From the NCBI GenBank assembly GCA_012519195.1, contig JAAYQP010000189.1:1-44288 (forward strand): DNA of 44,288 bases. Direction: 5' to 3'. Positions within the stretch are counted from its first letter, which is position 1. Each line of letters begins with the position of its first letter. Of this stretch, positions 36,429 through 44,288 are shown piece by piece. Origin of the DNA: Clostridiales bacterium (GTDB taxonomy: Bacteria; Bacillota; Clostridia; Lachnospirales; Lachnospiraceae). Made by a program: the position numbers and the translations under genes. The notes under the pieces are model-generated. The model saw nothing but the letters and a program-made list of their open reading frames with translations, was not told the DNA's origin and ran no database searches.

Positions 36429-38528
36429 TTATTGAGCAAGATATAACTGTTCAGGACGCATCATGCTAGCAAATCTATACTCATCAGCCCAAACAATATT
36501 GGAAGGGAAATTTTTAATATTATTATTTACAACCCAGTTCAAAGGCATTGGAGCAAGGAAACCGATTAACCAAGTGTTTTCCTTATGTAGGTCATAAATC
36601 TTTTGCACATTTTCTGCTACAATCTGTTCTCTGTTTGATCCAGCAGCAGATTTTATAGCGTCATAAGCATTGATCAGCTCAAGAATTGCTCCGGTAGGCT
36701 CAATACCACCATTTGCAGTAGTCTTGCCATCCTCATACCATTTACCGTAAGCACCATACCAGCAAGAGAAGTTACGCATAGGAACCATAACGTCAGAACG
36801 GATTGCTGGAGAGGTAACACTGATACCCTCAAACTTAGCTTCAATATTATTTACAAGGATTGATTTAGCAACCTCAGCATCAACCTTATCAGAAATCTTT
36901 ATACCGATTGCCTTATAAGCAGACTGAAGCAATGTAATATAGTCTCCTTCTGTAGAAGGATCTGTAATTGAAATTACGATTTCAAGATCACGGTTTGTAC
37001 CTTTCATCTTACGATAGGTACCTTCCTTACGATCCCACGGCTCTGTCAATTCATCTAAGATTTGATTTGCTCTTTCAACATCATATTCAGTCCATTTTGT
37101 TAGCCATTCTGGATCATAACCTACTGCTCCCTGTGAAGGTGCAGACTGTTGAGGTCCGGATTGTCCATTCATAAGTGTTGCATTCATTAGATTTCTATCA
37201 ACTGAGATAGAAAGCGCTTCTCTAAAGCGAACATCTTGGAACAGGGCACGTTTGTCAGCATCTTGAACAGTCTGACACAGCGCTAAAGTAGGTCCACCTG
37301 CCCATTCAGGTCTAACCCAAGGAATTACGGAATGGGTTGTCTGTGTTGCACTTACTACCGTTGAATAATCACCAGCCTCAACATATGACAGATCAATTTC
37401 ACCTGCTGTCTGTTTCAGAACAACTTGGTCTGCATCGTTGATAATTACTACTTTAATGCTGTCTAGATAAGGTAACTGACGACCTTCGCTATCAACCTTC
37501 CAGAAATAAGGGTTACGAACAAGTTCATAAACCTCACCAACCTGGTTCCAATTATCTTTAACAGCGATAAAGCTTCTTAACTGAGGTACAATTGCATAAT
37601 CCCAGTTGTAGTAACCGATATCTTTACCCATGGTGCTATAGTTATCCCATTGTTTATTAAAATCCTTATTTGCATTAGCAAGTGCTTCCTCTTCAGTAAT
37701 CAATGGGAATGTTGGATCATCCGTAACACCATCTTTACGCGCTACATAATTCACATAGAAATGTTTCGGTAAGAACATCCACTTATTATCTACCGCTACT
37801 GCCTCAGGGAAGTTTGGCTTTGGAGCTGCAAAGGTTACAGTGAATTTATAGTCATCAACCTTCTCAAACTCTGCCCAATAGGTTTTACCATCTTTGGTAA
37901 CCTGATAGCAGTTATATGGCTTAGAAGTGTATGCAGGATAATATCCTTCCTCATCAACTCCAACTGGAGTACGATCTTCATTTAATGCTGGGGTAGACAT
38001 ATGATCATAATAGAAAATAACATCATCAGCAGTAAATGGATGACCATCGGACCATTTCATTCCTTCACGAAGCTCAATCGTCCATACGGTTGCATCTTCG
38101 TTGGAATAAAAGTCTTTTGCAACGTTTGGTTCTACTTCACCAGAACCATCCTGTTTAAAACGGAACATGCTCTGCTCAGTATAAGGTCCCCAAGTCCAAT
38201 GTCCGGAATCATTCGTAGTAATTGTGATACTACCACCATATTGACCCAGCGAAATAAGATCACTTTCTACCATTACATCACTTTCTACAGGAATACGTTC
38301 TTCCAATGCTGGAAGTGTTCCAGCACTTACCTGCTCTGCAAGCATAGGTGCCTCTTTTGAAAGTTCTTCTGTTTCATTTCCCTTGCTCTGTTCAGAGCCA
38401 TTGTTTTCTACTGATGCATTATTAGAACCACTGTCAGTCGTAGGATCCTTTTTTGCACAGCCAACAAAGCTGTTAAGCATCAGGATGGATAGTAATACAA
38501 GTGATACTACTCTTTTCCATTTTCTCAT
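36429..38528 (-). CDS. Solute-binding lipoprotein of the Opp-type ABC transporter, probably oligosaccharide-binding
   Basis: The 699-residue family 5 binding protein has a lipoprotein signal (MRKWKRVVSLVLLSILMLNSF followed by VGC, Cys24) and a Ser/Asn/Glu-rich linker to about residue 60. The mature domain follows, with LPALEERIPVESDVMVE, GQYGGSITI, KWSDGHPFTADDVIFYYD and PEWAGGPTLALCQ. It is about 150 residues longer than peptide-binding OppA. Large members of this subgroup with the GQYGG opening often bind oligosaccharides, which matches the glycosidases around it. GGAGG lies 7 bases before the ATG. Its promoter region lies in the 320-base gap upstream. Confidence 0.9.
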   Translation of the reverse strand: MRKWKRVVSLVLLSILMLNSFVGCAKKDPTTDSGSNNASVENNGSEQSKGNETEELSKEAPMLAEQVSAGTLPALEERIPVESDVMVESDLISLGQYGGSITITTNDSGHWTWGPYTEQSMFRFKQDGSGEVEPNVAKDFYSNEDATVWTIELREGMKWSDGHPFTADDVIFYYDHMSTPALNEDRTPVGVDEEGYYPAYTSKPYNCYQVTKDGKTYWAEFEKVDDYKFTVTFAAPKPNFPEAVAVDNKWMFLPKHFYVNYVARKDGVTDDPTFPLITEEEALANANKDFNKQWDNYSTMGKDIGYYNWDYAIVPQLRSFIAVKDNWNQVGEVYELVRNPYFWKVDSEGRQLPYLDSIKVVIINDADQVVLKQTAGEIDLSYVEAGDYSTVVSATQTTHSVIPWVRPEWAGGPTLALCQTVQDADKRALFQDVRFREALSISVDRNLMNATLMNGQSGPQQSAPSQGAVGYDPEWLTKWTEYDVERANQILDELTEPWDRKEGTYRKMKGTNRDLEIVISITDPSTEGDYITLLQSAYKAIGIKISDKVDAEVAKSILVNNIEAKFEGISVTSPAIRSDVMVPMRNFSCWYGAYGKWYEDGKTTANGGIEPTGAILELINAYDAIKSAAGSNREQIVAENVQKIYDLHKENTWLIGFLAPMPLNWVVNNNIKNFPSNIVWADEYRFASMMRPEQLYLAQ

Positions 38529-38593
38529 AACTCATCCTCCATTTTACCTGCCCTCCGAGTAAAGTTAATATGTAATCAGTCAGGCATTAATAT

Positions 38594-38609
38594 TATAAAG
38601 TATATTTAA
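38594..38609 (-). promoter_or_regulatory. Candidate operator copy 1, downstream of the binding-protein promoter
   Basis: On the minus strand this reads TTAAATATACTTTATA. It differs by one or two bases from two other copies nearby. It lies just after the predicted transcription start of the lipoprotein gene. Confidence 0.4.
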
Positions 38610-38620
38610 CTTGTATACCT

Positions 38621-38649
38621 ATATTATCATAACAATAATGATTTGTAAA
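38621..38649 (-). promoter_or_regulatory. Likely promoter of the binding-protein operon
   Basis: TTTACA (38644-38649) and TAATAT (38621-38626) on the minus strand with a 17-base spacer. An alternative -10 GATAAT at 38623-38628 overlaps it. The leader to the lipoprotein ATG is about 85 bases. Confidence 0.5.
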
Positions 38650-38781
38650 TACCTTTGTGAAAAACTTATGAAAAGCTTTTCAAATTAGCATTTATGACTA
38701 GTTCAGATATATCACATTTGCTATTTTACACAATATTCTTTTATTTTTAACAATATTTTTACGCATATTACTTTTAGCATA

Positions 38782-38797
38782 TTTAGTATACTTTATA
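38782..38797 (+). promoter_or_regulatory. Candidate operator copy 2
   Basis: TTTAGTATACTTTATA, one base different from copy 3. It lies about 50 bases past the regulator stop codon and about 170 bases upstream of the lipoprotein promoter, a distance that could allow looping with copy 1. Confidence 0.35.
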
Positions 38798-38848
38798 ATG
38801 ATAAAAAATTTTTACCTATCTATAAGGTATCAATCCGTTTATCAAGAC

Positions 38849-39940
38849 TTATTGTTTCTGACCTTCTATCATGATTGCAGGTACCATAATATCTGTCTCT
38901 GCTTTCTTACCATTAATCTGAGATATCAGCAGATCAATCACCTTATCTCCCATCTCAACCTCATTCTGTTTCATATGAGTAATTGGAAGACCAGAGGGCC
39001 CATCAACACAGCAGATCTTGATTTCTTCACCCACACCTGCTTGAATACGGCGTGACGCTTCTAGTATGGCGGGCATCAAACTATATTCTGCACACACAAT
39101 ACCATCGATCTTACCCTTATGTTCCATAAGGTAATCCATCGCTTTCCTAATATTATCTTCTCCTACCGGATGTTCATAAATGATCTCCTCAAAAGTTAAG
39201 GAGCACTCAGGTAATGTTTCTATATTACATTCTTGAGCAGCTTCATAGAATCCGTTTCTACGGTCCTGAAGGGATGAGGTGCCGATAATTTCCGATGTTG
39301 CAAAACCTATATTTTTACAGCCCTGATTCCATAGATTTTTTACTAATTCCTGAATCGCTTGTTTATTATCCGTTCTGACCGAAGGCACCGATATTCCATC
39401 TAATTTTTTATCAATCACAACTACCGGGAATCCTTCCAGTATTAGTTTTAAAATTTTCGGATTGTAATACTTTCCGTGGCAAGGCATTACAATCAAGCCA
39501 TCGATCTCGGAATTAATAAGAAAATCAATCTCATCATTCTCTTTGTCACGATTATAATAGGAAAACCGTATTATTGTTTTATAACCCTGTTCCTCTGCCC
39601 TTTGATCAATTCGATAAAGCAAATCCAGACCATAGGAACTGGAAACATGTTCTAATACTATTCCTATCTTCTTTGAAGAAGAATGGACTACTTCTTTAAT
39701 CTCCTCAGTAACATTCGGTTTCCGTTCTTTAACAAAGGTACCTACACCGGGGATTCTTTGAACCAATCCTTCATCTTTCAGAATTCCTAGCGCTTTCTTT
39801 ACGGTAATCATGCTGACTTGAAAGATATTCTTTAACTCTTCATCAGACGGAAGTTTTGCGCCTTCTGAATATGTACCGTCATCAATCTTACCTTTTATAT
39901 CATTATAAAGCTGTAAATATAAGAAATTATCTCTTGCCAA
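38849..39940 (-). CDS. GntR/LacI-type transcriptional regulator (AraR-like architecture)
   Basis: The 363-residue protein joins a GntR winged helix (residues 1-70: YNDIKGKIDDGTYSEGAKLPSDEEL, VSMITVKKALGILKDEGLVQRIPGVGTFV) to a LacI-type sugar-binding domain (KKIGIVLEHVSSSYG, IDGLIVMPCHGKYY, FPVVVIDKKLDG, VRTDNKQA, GFATSEIIGTSSLQDRRNGF, KICCVDG). This is the layout of AraR. It should be released by a sugar or oligosaccharide of the locus. The start is TTG at 39938-39940 with AGGGGTG 7 bases upstream; no ATG fits. It lies between the MFS gene and the ABC genes and probably controls both. Confidence 0.9.
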   Translation of the reverse strand: MARDNFLYLQLYNDIKGKIDDGTYSEGAKLPSDEELKNIFQVSMITVKKALGILKDEGLVQRIPGVGTFVKERKPNVTEEIKEVVHSSSKKIGIVLEHVSSSYGLDLLYRIDQRAEEQGYKTIIRFSYYNRDKENDEIDFLINSEIDGLIVMPCHGKYYNPKILKLILEGFPVVVIDKKLDGISVPSVRTDNKQAIQELVKNLWNQGCKNIGFATSEIIGTSSLQDRRNGFYEAAQECNIETLPECSLTFEEIIYEHPVGEDNIRKAMDYLMEHKGKIDGIVCAEYSLMPAILEASRRIQAGVGEEIKICCVDGPSGLPITHMKQNEVEMGDKVIDLLISQINGKKAETDIMVPAIMIEGQKQ

Positions 39941-39964
39941 TGAATAACACCCCTATTTATAATA

Positions 39965-39980
39965 TTTAATATACTTTATA
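39965..39980 (+). promoter_or_regulatory. Candidate operator copy 3, at the regulator gene's own promoter
   Basis: TTTAATATACTTTATA lies two bases downstream of the predicted -10 of the regulator gene, over the expected transcription start. That position suits autorepression. Confidence 0.4.
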
Positions 39981-39981
39981 T

Positions 39982-39987
39982 ATTATA
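39982..39987 (-). promoter_or_regulatory. Possible -10 element of the regulator gene
   Basis: A perfect TATAAT on the minus strand about 45 bases before the TTG start. The matching -35 position (TTTTCT at 40005-40010) is poor, so this promoter may be weak or activator-dependent. Confidence 0.35.
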
Positions 39988-40048
39988 CTCCTATTATTAT
40001 AAAAAGAAAAGTAGTTTTATTGATTTATATCCTATAATTATGAATTTT

Positions 40049-41395
40049 CTAGTTATCCTGCAATTTGTATATAATCGCTGATTGCCAAAGGTTTTTCATT
40101 AGGAGACAAATACCAGCACCAAGGAATGCAAGGAATAACCATACAACAATCGTTAGATTCCACCCATATTTTTGAGATATAACGCCAATTCCATAGGTGG
40201 ATAGGGAACTACCGATGTAAGCCATGGAATTTAAGGTACCAGTAATCGTAGAAACCTTTCCGACCTTTGAGAAGTATAATGGCAATAAGCTGATAAACAT
40301 GGTGTTTACCCCAATCATACCAGTTGTGGTTAGGGATAGGAGTAAAACCGAGACAATCATATGACTACGTCCAAAGAGGATTAATAAGAGTAATGCAAGT
40401 GAAACAATCGTAAAGCAAGCTCCCGAAGTAGCCACTTCATTCTTAAAGTATTTTTTATTCATATAGTTTGCAGCATATACTCCTGCTAAATTAATAATTG
40501 GTAATATAGTTGTAGCTAGAATGGAGGTAACAGATCCCAGATGGAATACCTCAGATATAAAAGTAGGAACCCATGCAGTGACCCCATCCTTTAAAATTCC
40601 TTGGATTATTACACATAGTGAAATTGGAATTAATCCTACAGATATCGCCAATTTCCATATAGGAAGCTTTTCTGTTACTTGAGCTGAGCGAATATCCTTT
40701 AGTTCCCCTCTTGGATTATGTATTAATTCAATTTCCATTTCTTCCTCTTCTACTTCTTGTTGATCCGCTTTTTTTTCTAATATGCCGATACCGATAAGCC
40801 ATAGAATAGCAATCATACTAATCACAGTGAAGGATGTAAAAAACACCATACGCCAACCAGTAATCTTAATCACCAAGGCGGTCATGATATATGCAGATAA
40901 GGTTCCTGCTGCAACTGTCGTTGACATAACTATGATTGCATCTTTACATTTCTCCCGATCCAAACGGACCGAGAGAATTTTAATTATCGGTGACCAGGTG
41001 AGGGATTGAACCAGGCCATTGATACACCACAAAATTAACATAGTATTTGGTTTTTGCGAAAAATACATAAGCAAATTTATCAAAGCGGTTCCTGCAACCC
41101 CGGTAAAAGTCATCCAGCGGGATGAAATACGATCCCCAAGAAAACCACTGATCAATTGTCCGAAGCCATAACAAATGAAGAAGCCTGTTCCAATCATACC
41201 GGCTCCCGCTTTTGTGAGGAAGCCGGTACTAATAATTTCATTCATGGAGGCAGAATAATTCAACCTCCCAAGATAGGTGGAGTAATAAGCCAACCAGCAG
41301 ATCGCAATGAGTACTCGAACGCTCTTTGTATCTTTTAGTTGTTTTTTATTGTTTGTTTGTATTAAGGAAAGCTCCCTAGTATTTAAGTTCGACAT
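40049..41395 (-). CDS. MFS transporter of the organophosphate/phosphate antiporter (GlpT/UhpT-like) group
   Basis: The 448-residue protein has about 12 membrane helices. The N-terminal half carries YYSTYLGRLNYSASM and FFICYGFGQLISGFLGDRISSRW, which resemble GlpT/UhpT-type OPA transporters. An acidic cytoplasmic loop (QQEVEEEEMEIELI) joins the halves. OPA members exchange sugar phosphates for phosphate, but the subgroup also has other substrates, so specificity is not shown. AGGAGAG lies 10 bases before the ATG. It starts 17 bases after the GH38 gene, so both are in one transcript. Confidence 0.88.
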   Translation of the reverse strand: MSNLNTRELSLIQTNNKKQLKDTKSVRVLIAICWLAYYSTYLGRLNYSASMNEIISTGFLTKAGAGMIGTGFFICYGFGQLISGFLGDRISSRWMTFTGVAGTALINLLMYFSQKPNTMLILWCINGLVQSLTWSPIIKILSVRLDREKCKDAIIVMSTTVAAGTLSAYIMTALVIKITGWRMVFFTSFTVISMIAILWLIGIGILEKKADQQEVEEEEMEIELIHNPRGELKDIRSAQVTEKLPIWKLAISVGLIPISLCVIIQGILKDGVTAWVPTFISEVFHLGSVTSILATTILPIINLAGVYAANYMNKKYFKNEVATSGACFTIVSLALLLLILFGRSHMIVSVLLLSLTTTGMIGVNTMFISLLPLYFSKVGKVSTITGTLNSMAYIGSSLSTYGIGVISQKYGWNLTIVVWLFLAFLGAGICLLMKNLWQSAIIYKLQDN

Positions 41396-41412
41396 CGATT
41401 GTATGCTCTCCT

Positions 41413-44288
41413 CTAGTAATTAACTTTTACTGTTTTTATTTCAAATGGACGGAATACTAAGGAGGTCTCCTGGCTTGCCGGCAACTCTTCTAGTACCTCT
41501 TCCAACATATTAGTTATAGCAAGACCCTTAACTTGTTCAGAAAAACGAATCTTTGTACTTGTCTGTGTGCCTTCCGCCTCATATAATCTGAGAATGAAAG
41601 CTTTTTCCTTATCTTCCATCGGTTTTACTGCTTCAACAATAATATTATCTGCTTCAATGGTTAGGAAGCTTTCCTCTGGCCTATTTCCCTTGAATACAAT
41701 CGGTAGAATATTAAACATATAGGCAGGTTGAATAACATGTTTCGCACCAAACCCACCGGTATGAAGAACCAATGCATATCTGCAGGAATGTACTCCCTTA
41801 TCTCCACGGTAATCCGGTCTGTTTCCACCTTTATGCAAGGATAGTCTCATTTGAGACTCATTTACTGAAATACCATATTTACAGTCATTTAGAATTGCTG
41901 CACCGTATCTAGTCTCGGATAGATCCGTATATTTCTGGTTGGATACTTCAAATTTAGCTTTTTCTACTGCTGTATTACGATTTGTCGGGCGCTTAATATA
42001 GCCAAATTGTACCTCTTGATATGCATAATCTGCTAGGATTGTAGTATCAAAAGCAGTTTTTAAGAATCTATGGTCATCTTGCCAATCCATAATAGTATCA
42101 AACTCGATTTCAGCACGATCTGCATAGAAGATCATATCCTGTAATAAGGTAGATTTGGATGTTAATTGATATTTGCTTCTTATCCTAAACTCAACTTCAC
42201 CGTCAGATACAACTGTTCTTTCCAGTAGCTTGGCGGAATCTCTAAACTTAAATTCACAATCCGCATCATAATCCCAGTTATCCCAATCAAAAGGAACATC
42301 CTCTGCAATCAAGAAGGTATTAAGAGCATAGCCTTCACCTTTAATCTCCCGATCTACCCTCTTATCAACCAAGGACTGAATATATCCCTTCTCATTAAAC
42401 TCCACATTCAAATAAGGCGTTACTAATTTATTATCGCTGAAGTTAAATACGGTAGTTTTCTCTGGATATCCTGGAATTAATTCGAGTGTAATACTAGAAA
42501 ATGCCGGGATTACTACTCCCATTACTGCCAGTTTCTTATCACCATTGATATCGGTAACAATCTGTTGCTTATAATCACCTTTTACAAGGTATCCTTCCTG
42601 ATAATCAAGATAAAGTACATCTTTTCGATCAAAGGATAAGGTATTCATAACCGTAACTATCAATTCATCCGTTTGTGCTGTATGGTTATCCTCCTGCTTG
42701 CTATCTAAAAGCTCATTCAGCTGATCTTTTGATTGATCTAGAACCTCAGCCATCTCACTTAATGCTTGATCATGGGCGGATGGAACACAGGTTCCTGGCA
42801 AGATATCATGGAATTGATTTACCAGTACAATATTCATTAGAGGTCGTATTCTATGATCCGATGCCTCTACTCCATTCCTAATCGCTTCTCGAACAGTCAC
42901 ATACTCAAGATCTCTTAGTGCAATTTCAGCAAGGCGGTTATTTTTCTTAATGGTATGCTGGTTAGTTAATGTACCACGATGTAATTCTAAGTATAATTCA
43001 CCAGCGTAGGTGGATGGATTCTGTATGCTAGCCTCTAGCCTCTGCATAAATTCACTTACTGTGATATGGGAGGATCTTGGTAATCCCTCAACATCCTTAA
43101 GTCGATTCGCAATCTCAATCATCTCAAATTCAGGTCCACCGCCACCATCACCGAAACCATAGGAAAGTAAACGCATATTGGATACCGTCTTTTCCATGAT
43201 TGAATTCTTGCCGCCTTCTAATAGGTGCTCAGACATGCTCTTTGGATCCGGCCAAAGGTGCGTTTTATTCATATGCACCAATACTTTTGTACCATCTAGT
43301 CCCTTCCAATAAAAGGTATCGTAAGGAAAGTCCGTAGTATCACCCCATGCCATTTTGGTAGTTAGGAAATACTTAACACCACATCCCTTCATAATTTGTG
43401 GTAGGGAAACACTATATCCAAAAGTATCTGGCAACCAGAAACTGTCTGATGTATAATCAAAATGTTCTCTAGTAAATCTCTGTCCCCAGAGGAATTGTCG
43501 AATCATCGATTCTCCGGAAGGGATGTTACAATCACACTCAATCCAAACCCCTCCGTTTGGCTCATATCTTCCTTCCGCAATTTTTTGCTTAATATCCTCA
43601 AACAAGTCTGGATAATTTTCTTTAATAATTGCAGAGTGATATGCAGAGCTTTGTATAAATTTATAGTCTGGATATTGCTCCATCAGATTCATCTGATTGG
43701 AATAGGTTCTAGCACACTTTTTTAAGGTTTCGTTCTGATCCCATAGCCAAGCAGTATCCATATGAGAATGTCCGATAAAACCTGCATAAGGTACATTCGC
43801 TGAATTTTTTTCCTGAAGAGCTTCCTTTAAAAGTTGATTTGCTTTTTCCAAACATGTTAAAAACTCTTCTTTCTCTACATTTTCATAATCATAATAGACA
43901 ATCTCATGGACTTTTGTCAGTACATTAATCAGATTAGCTCTACGATAGCTATTCTCATCCAGAACCTTTACCATCTGATTTACAATTCTTAAGTTGAAGT
44001 AAGCGTCCCATACCCTTTCATTTCGAACACATATATCAACCCCATGATAAGTAATCTTAAACTCCTTATTAGGATTTACCTCAAAAGGTTGGGTACCTAT
44101 AATATAATGGTTAGCATAATACTCCAAAGCAATTTCTATGTTTTCATTTGCTGCCACATTTTGCTTTAACATATCGCAATAGTGGTTACCATGGGAAGAG
44201 ATAATCATCTTAGAGCTGAAGTTGCCGAAAGGTTTCCCGTCAACCCATAGCATGCCTTCATAACCATCGATTTTAGGGTAAATGTACA
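41413..44288 (-). CDS. GH38 alpha-mannosidase, N-terminus cut by window edge
   Basis: Hydrolyses terminal alpha-mannose. The frame stays open to the right edge: codons upstream of the first internal ATG (44251-44253) read YIYPKIDGYEG with no stop. The true start is therefore outside the window, and about 957 residues are visible. The catalytic Zn/Ca site is complete: GHSHMDTAW (near 43750-43780), the nucleophile Asp in FWLPDTFGYS (near 43410-43435), and NQFHDILPGT (near 42790-42815). FGDGGGGPEFEM is also typical. The C-terminal half is the beta-sandwich region. No secretion signal can be judged. The MFS gene follows after 17 bases. Confidence 0.95.
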   Translation of the reverse strand, partial: YIYPKIDGYEGMLWVDGKPFGNFSSKMIISSHGNHYCDMLKQNVAANENIEIALEYYANHYIIGTQPFEVNPNKEFKITYHGVDICVRNERVWDAYFNLRIVNQMVKVLDENSYRRANLINVLTKVHEIVYYDYENVEKEEFLTCLEKANQLLKEALQEKNSANVPYAGFIGHSHMDTAWLWDQNETLKKCARTYSNQMNLMEQYPDYKFIQSSAYHSAIIKENYPDLFEDIKQKIAEGRYEPNGGVWIECDCNIPSGESMIRQFLWGQRFTREHFDYTSDSFWLPDTFGYSVSLPQIMKGCGVKYFLTTKMAWGDTTDFPYDTFYWKGLDGTKVLVHMNKTHLWPDPKSMSEHLLEGGKNSIMEKTVSNMRLLSYGFGDGGGGPEFEMIEIANRLKDVEGLPRSSHITVSEFMQRLEASIQNPSTYAGELYLELHRGTLTNQHTIKKNNRLAEIALRDLEYVTVREAIRNGVEASDHRIRPLMNIVLVNQFHDILPGTCVPSAHDQALSEMAEVLDQSKDQLNELLDSKQEDNHTAQTDELIVTVMNTLSFDRKDVLYLDYQEGYLVKGDYKQQIVTDINGDKKLAVMGVVIPAFSSITLELIPGYPEKTTVFNFSDNKLVTPYLNVEFNEKGYIQSLVDKRVDREIKGEGYALNTFLIAEDVPFDWDNWDYDADCEFKFRDSAKLLERTVVSDGEVEFRIRSKYQLTSKSTLLQDMIFYADRAEIEFDTIMDWQDDHRFLKTAFDTTILADYAYQEVQFGYIKRPTNRNTAVEKAKFEVSNQKYTDLSETRYGAAILNDCKYGISVNESQMRLSLHKGGNRPDYRGDKGVHSCRYALVLHTGGFGAKHVIQPAYMFNILPIVFKGNRPEESFLTIEADNIIVEAVKPMEDKEKAFILRLYEAEGTQTSTKIRFSEQVKGLAITNMLEEVLEELPASQETSLVFRPFEIKTVKVNY

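Larger units (their letters stand above)
38529..38848. other. Regulatory gap between the regulator and binding-protein genes
   Basis: 320 bases without a gene. They contain the binding-protein promoter, two copies of a 16-bp candidate operator (38594-38609 and 38782-38797), and a perfect 14-base palindrome TGAAAAGCTTTTCA (38669-38682) upstream of the -35. A weak hairpin TACCT/AGGTA (38813-38829) lies after the regulator gene, with T residues following on the minus strand. Confidence 0.6.

Noticed and set aside
38669-38682. Catabolite-responsive element (cre)
   Set aside because: The central CG dinucleotide is reversed, so it does not meet the cre consensus; kept only as an unexplained palindrome.

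Overview
The window fits an AT-rich, Gram-positive anaerobe of the Lachnospiraceae, most like Lachnoclostridium (Clostridium) phytofermentans. This is inferred from strong AGGAGG-type ribosome sites, TTGACA/TATAAT promoters, a HisZ/short-HisG histidine pathway, a fused HisIE with an extra N-terminal domain, and a dense glycoside-hydrolase locus. No database search was possible. Nearly every gene is on the minus strand; the only plus-strand gene is iolG. I found no rRNA, tRNA, CRISPR array, insertion sequence or phage gene.

Region 1 (1-9.4 kb) is housekeeping. It holds the first codons of rpsU (ribosomal protein S21), alaS, and a histidine operon transcribed hisZ-hisG-hisD-hisB-hisA-hisIE from a perfect-consensus promoter, with a second strong promoter before hisB. 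The imidazole glycerol phosphate synthase genes hisH and hisF are missing from the operon. Instead, the HisIE protein carries a decayed HisF-like TIM-barrel half at its N-terminus.

Region 2 (9.6-21.6 kb) holds a chemoreceptor gene followed by a myo-inositol catabolic cluster. A DeoR-type regulator and iolJ-iolC-iolB-iolD-iolE-iolA lie on the minus strand, and iolG is divergent. Together they cover inositol to inosose, diketo-inositol, deoxyglucuronate, DKG, DKG-phosphate, then DHAP plus malonate semialdehyde and acetyl-CoA. No inositol transporter is present. The iolR/iolG gap carries repeated TTGGTAT-type motifs that may be operators.

Region 3 (21.7-44.3 kb) looks like a glycan-utilisation locus. 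It encodes a canonical GH38 alpha-mannosidase (cut by the window edge), an OPA-type MFS transporter, a GntR/LacI-type regulator, an oligopeptide/oligosaccharide ABC importer (one lipoprotein, two permeases, two ATPases), a HAD hydrolase with an altered motif I, and an intracellular protein resembling the NLP/NPP1 fold. A divergent GH38/DUF5054 protein, a PhnP-like metallo-beta-lactamase phosphodiesterase, a GH36 alpha-galactosidase, a GH95 fucosidase-family enzyme and an MgtC-like membrane protein follow. The working inference is import and intracellular dismantling of a mannose-, galactose- and fucose-containing oligosaccharide, perhaps one carrying phosphoester groups. A 16-bp sequence repeated near the regulator and lipoprotein promoters is a candidate operator for the locus regulator.
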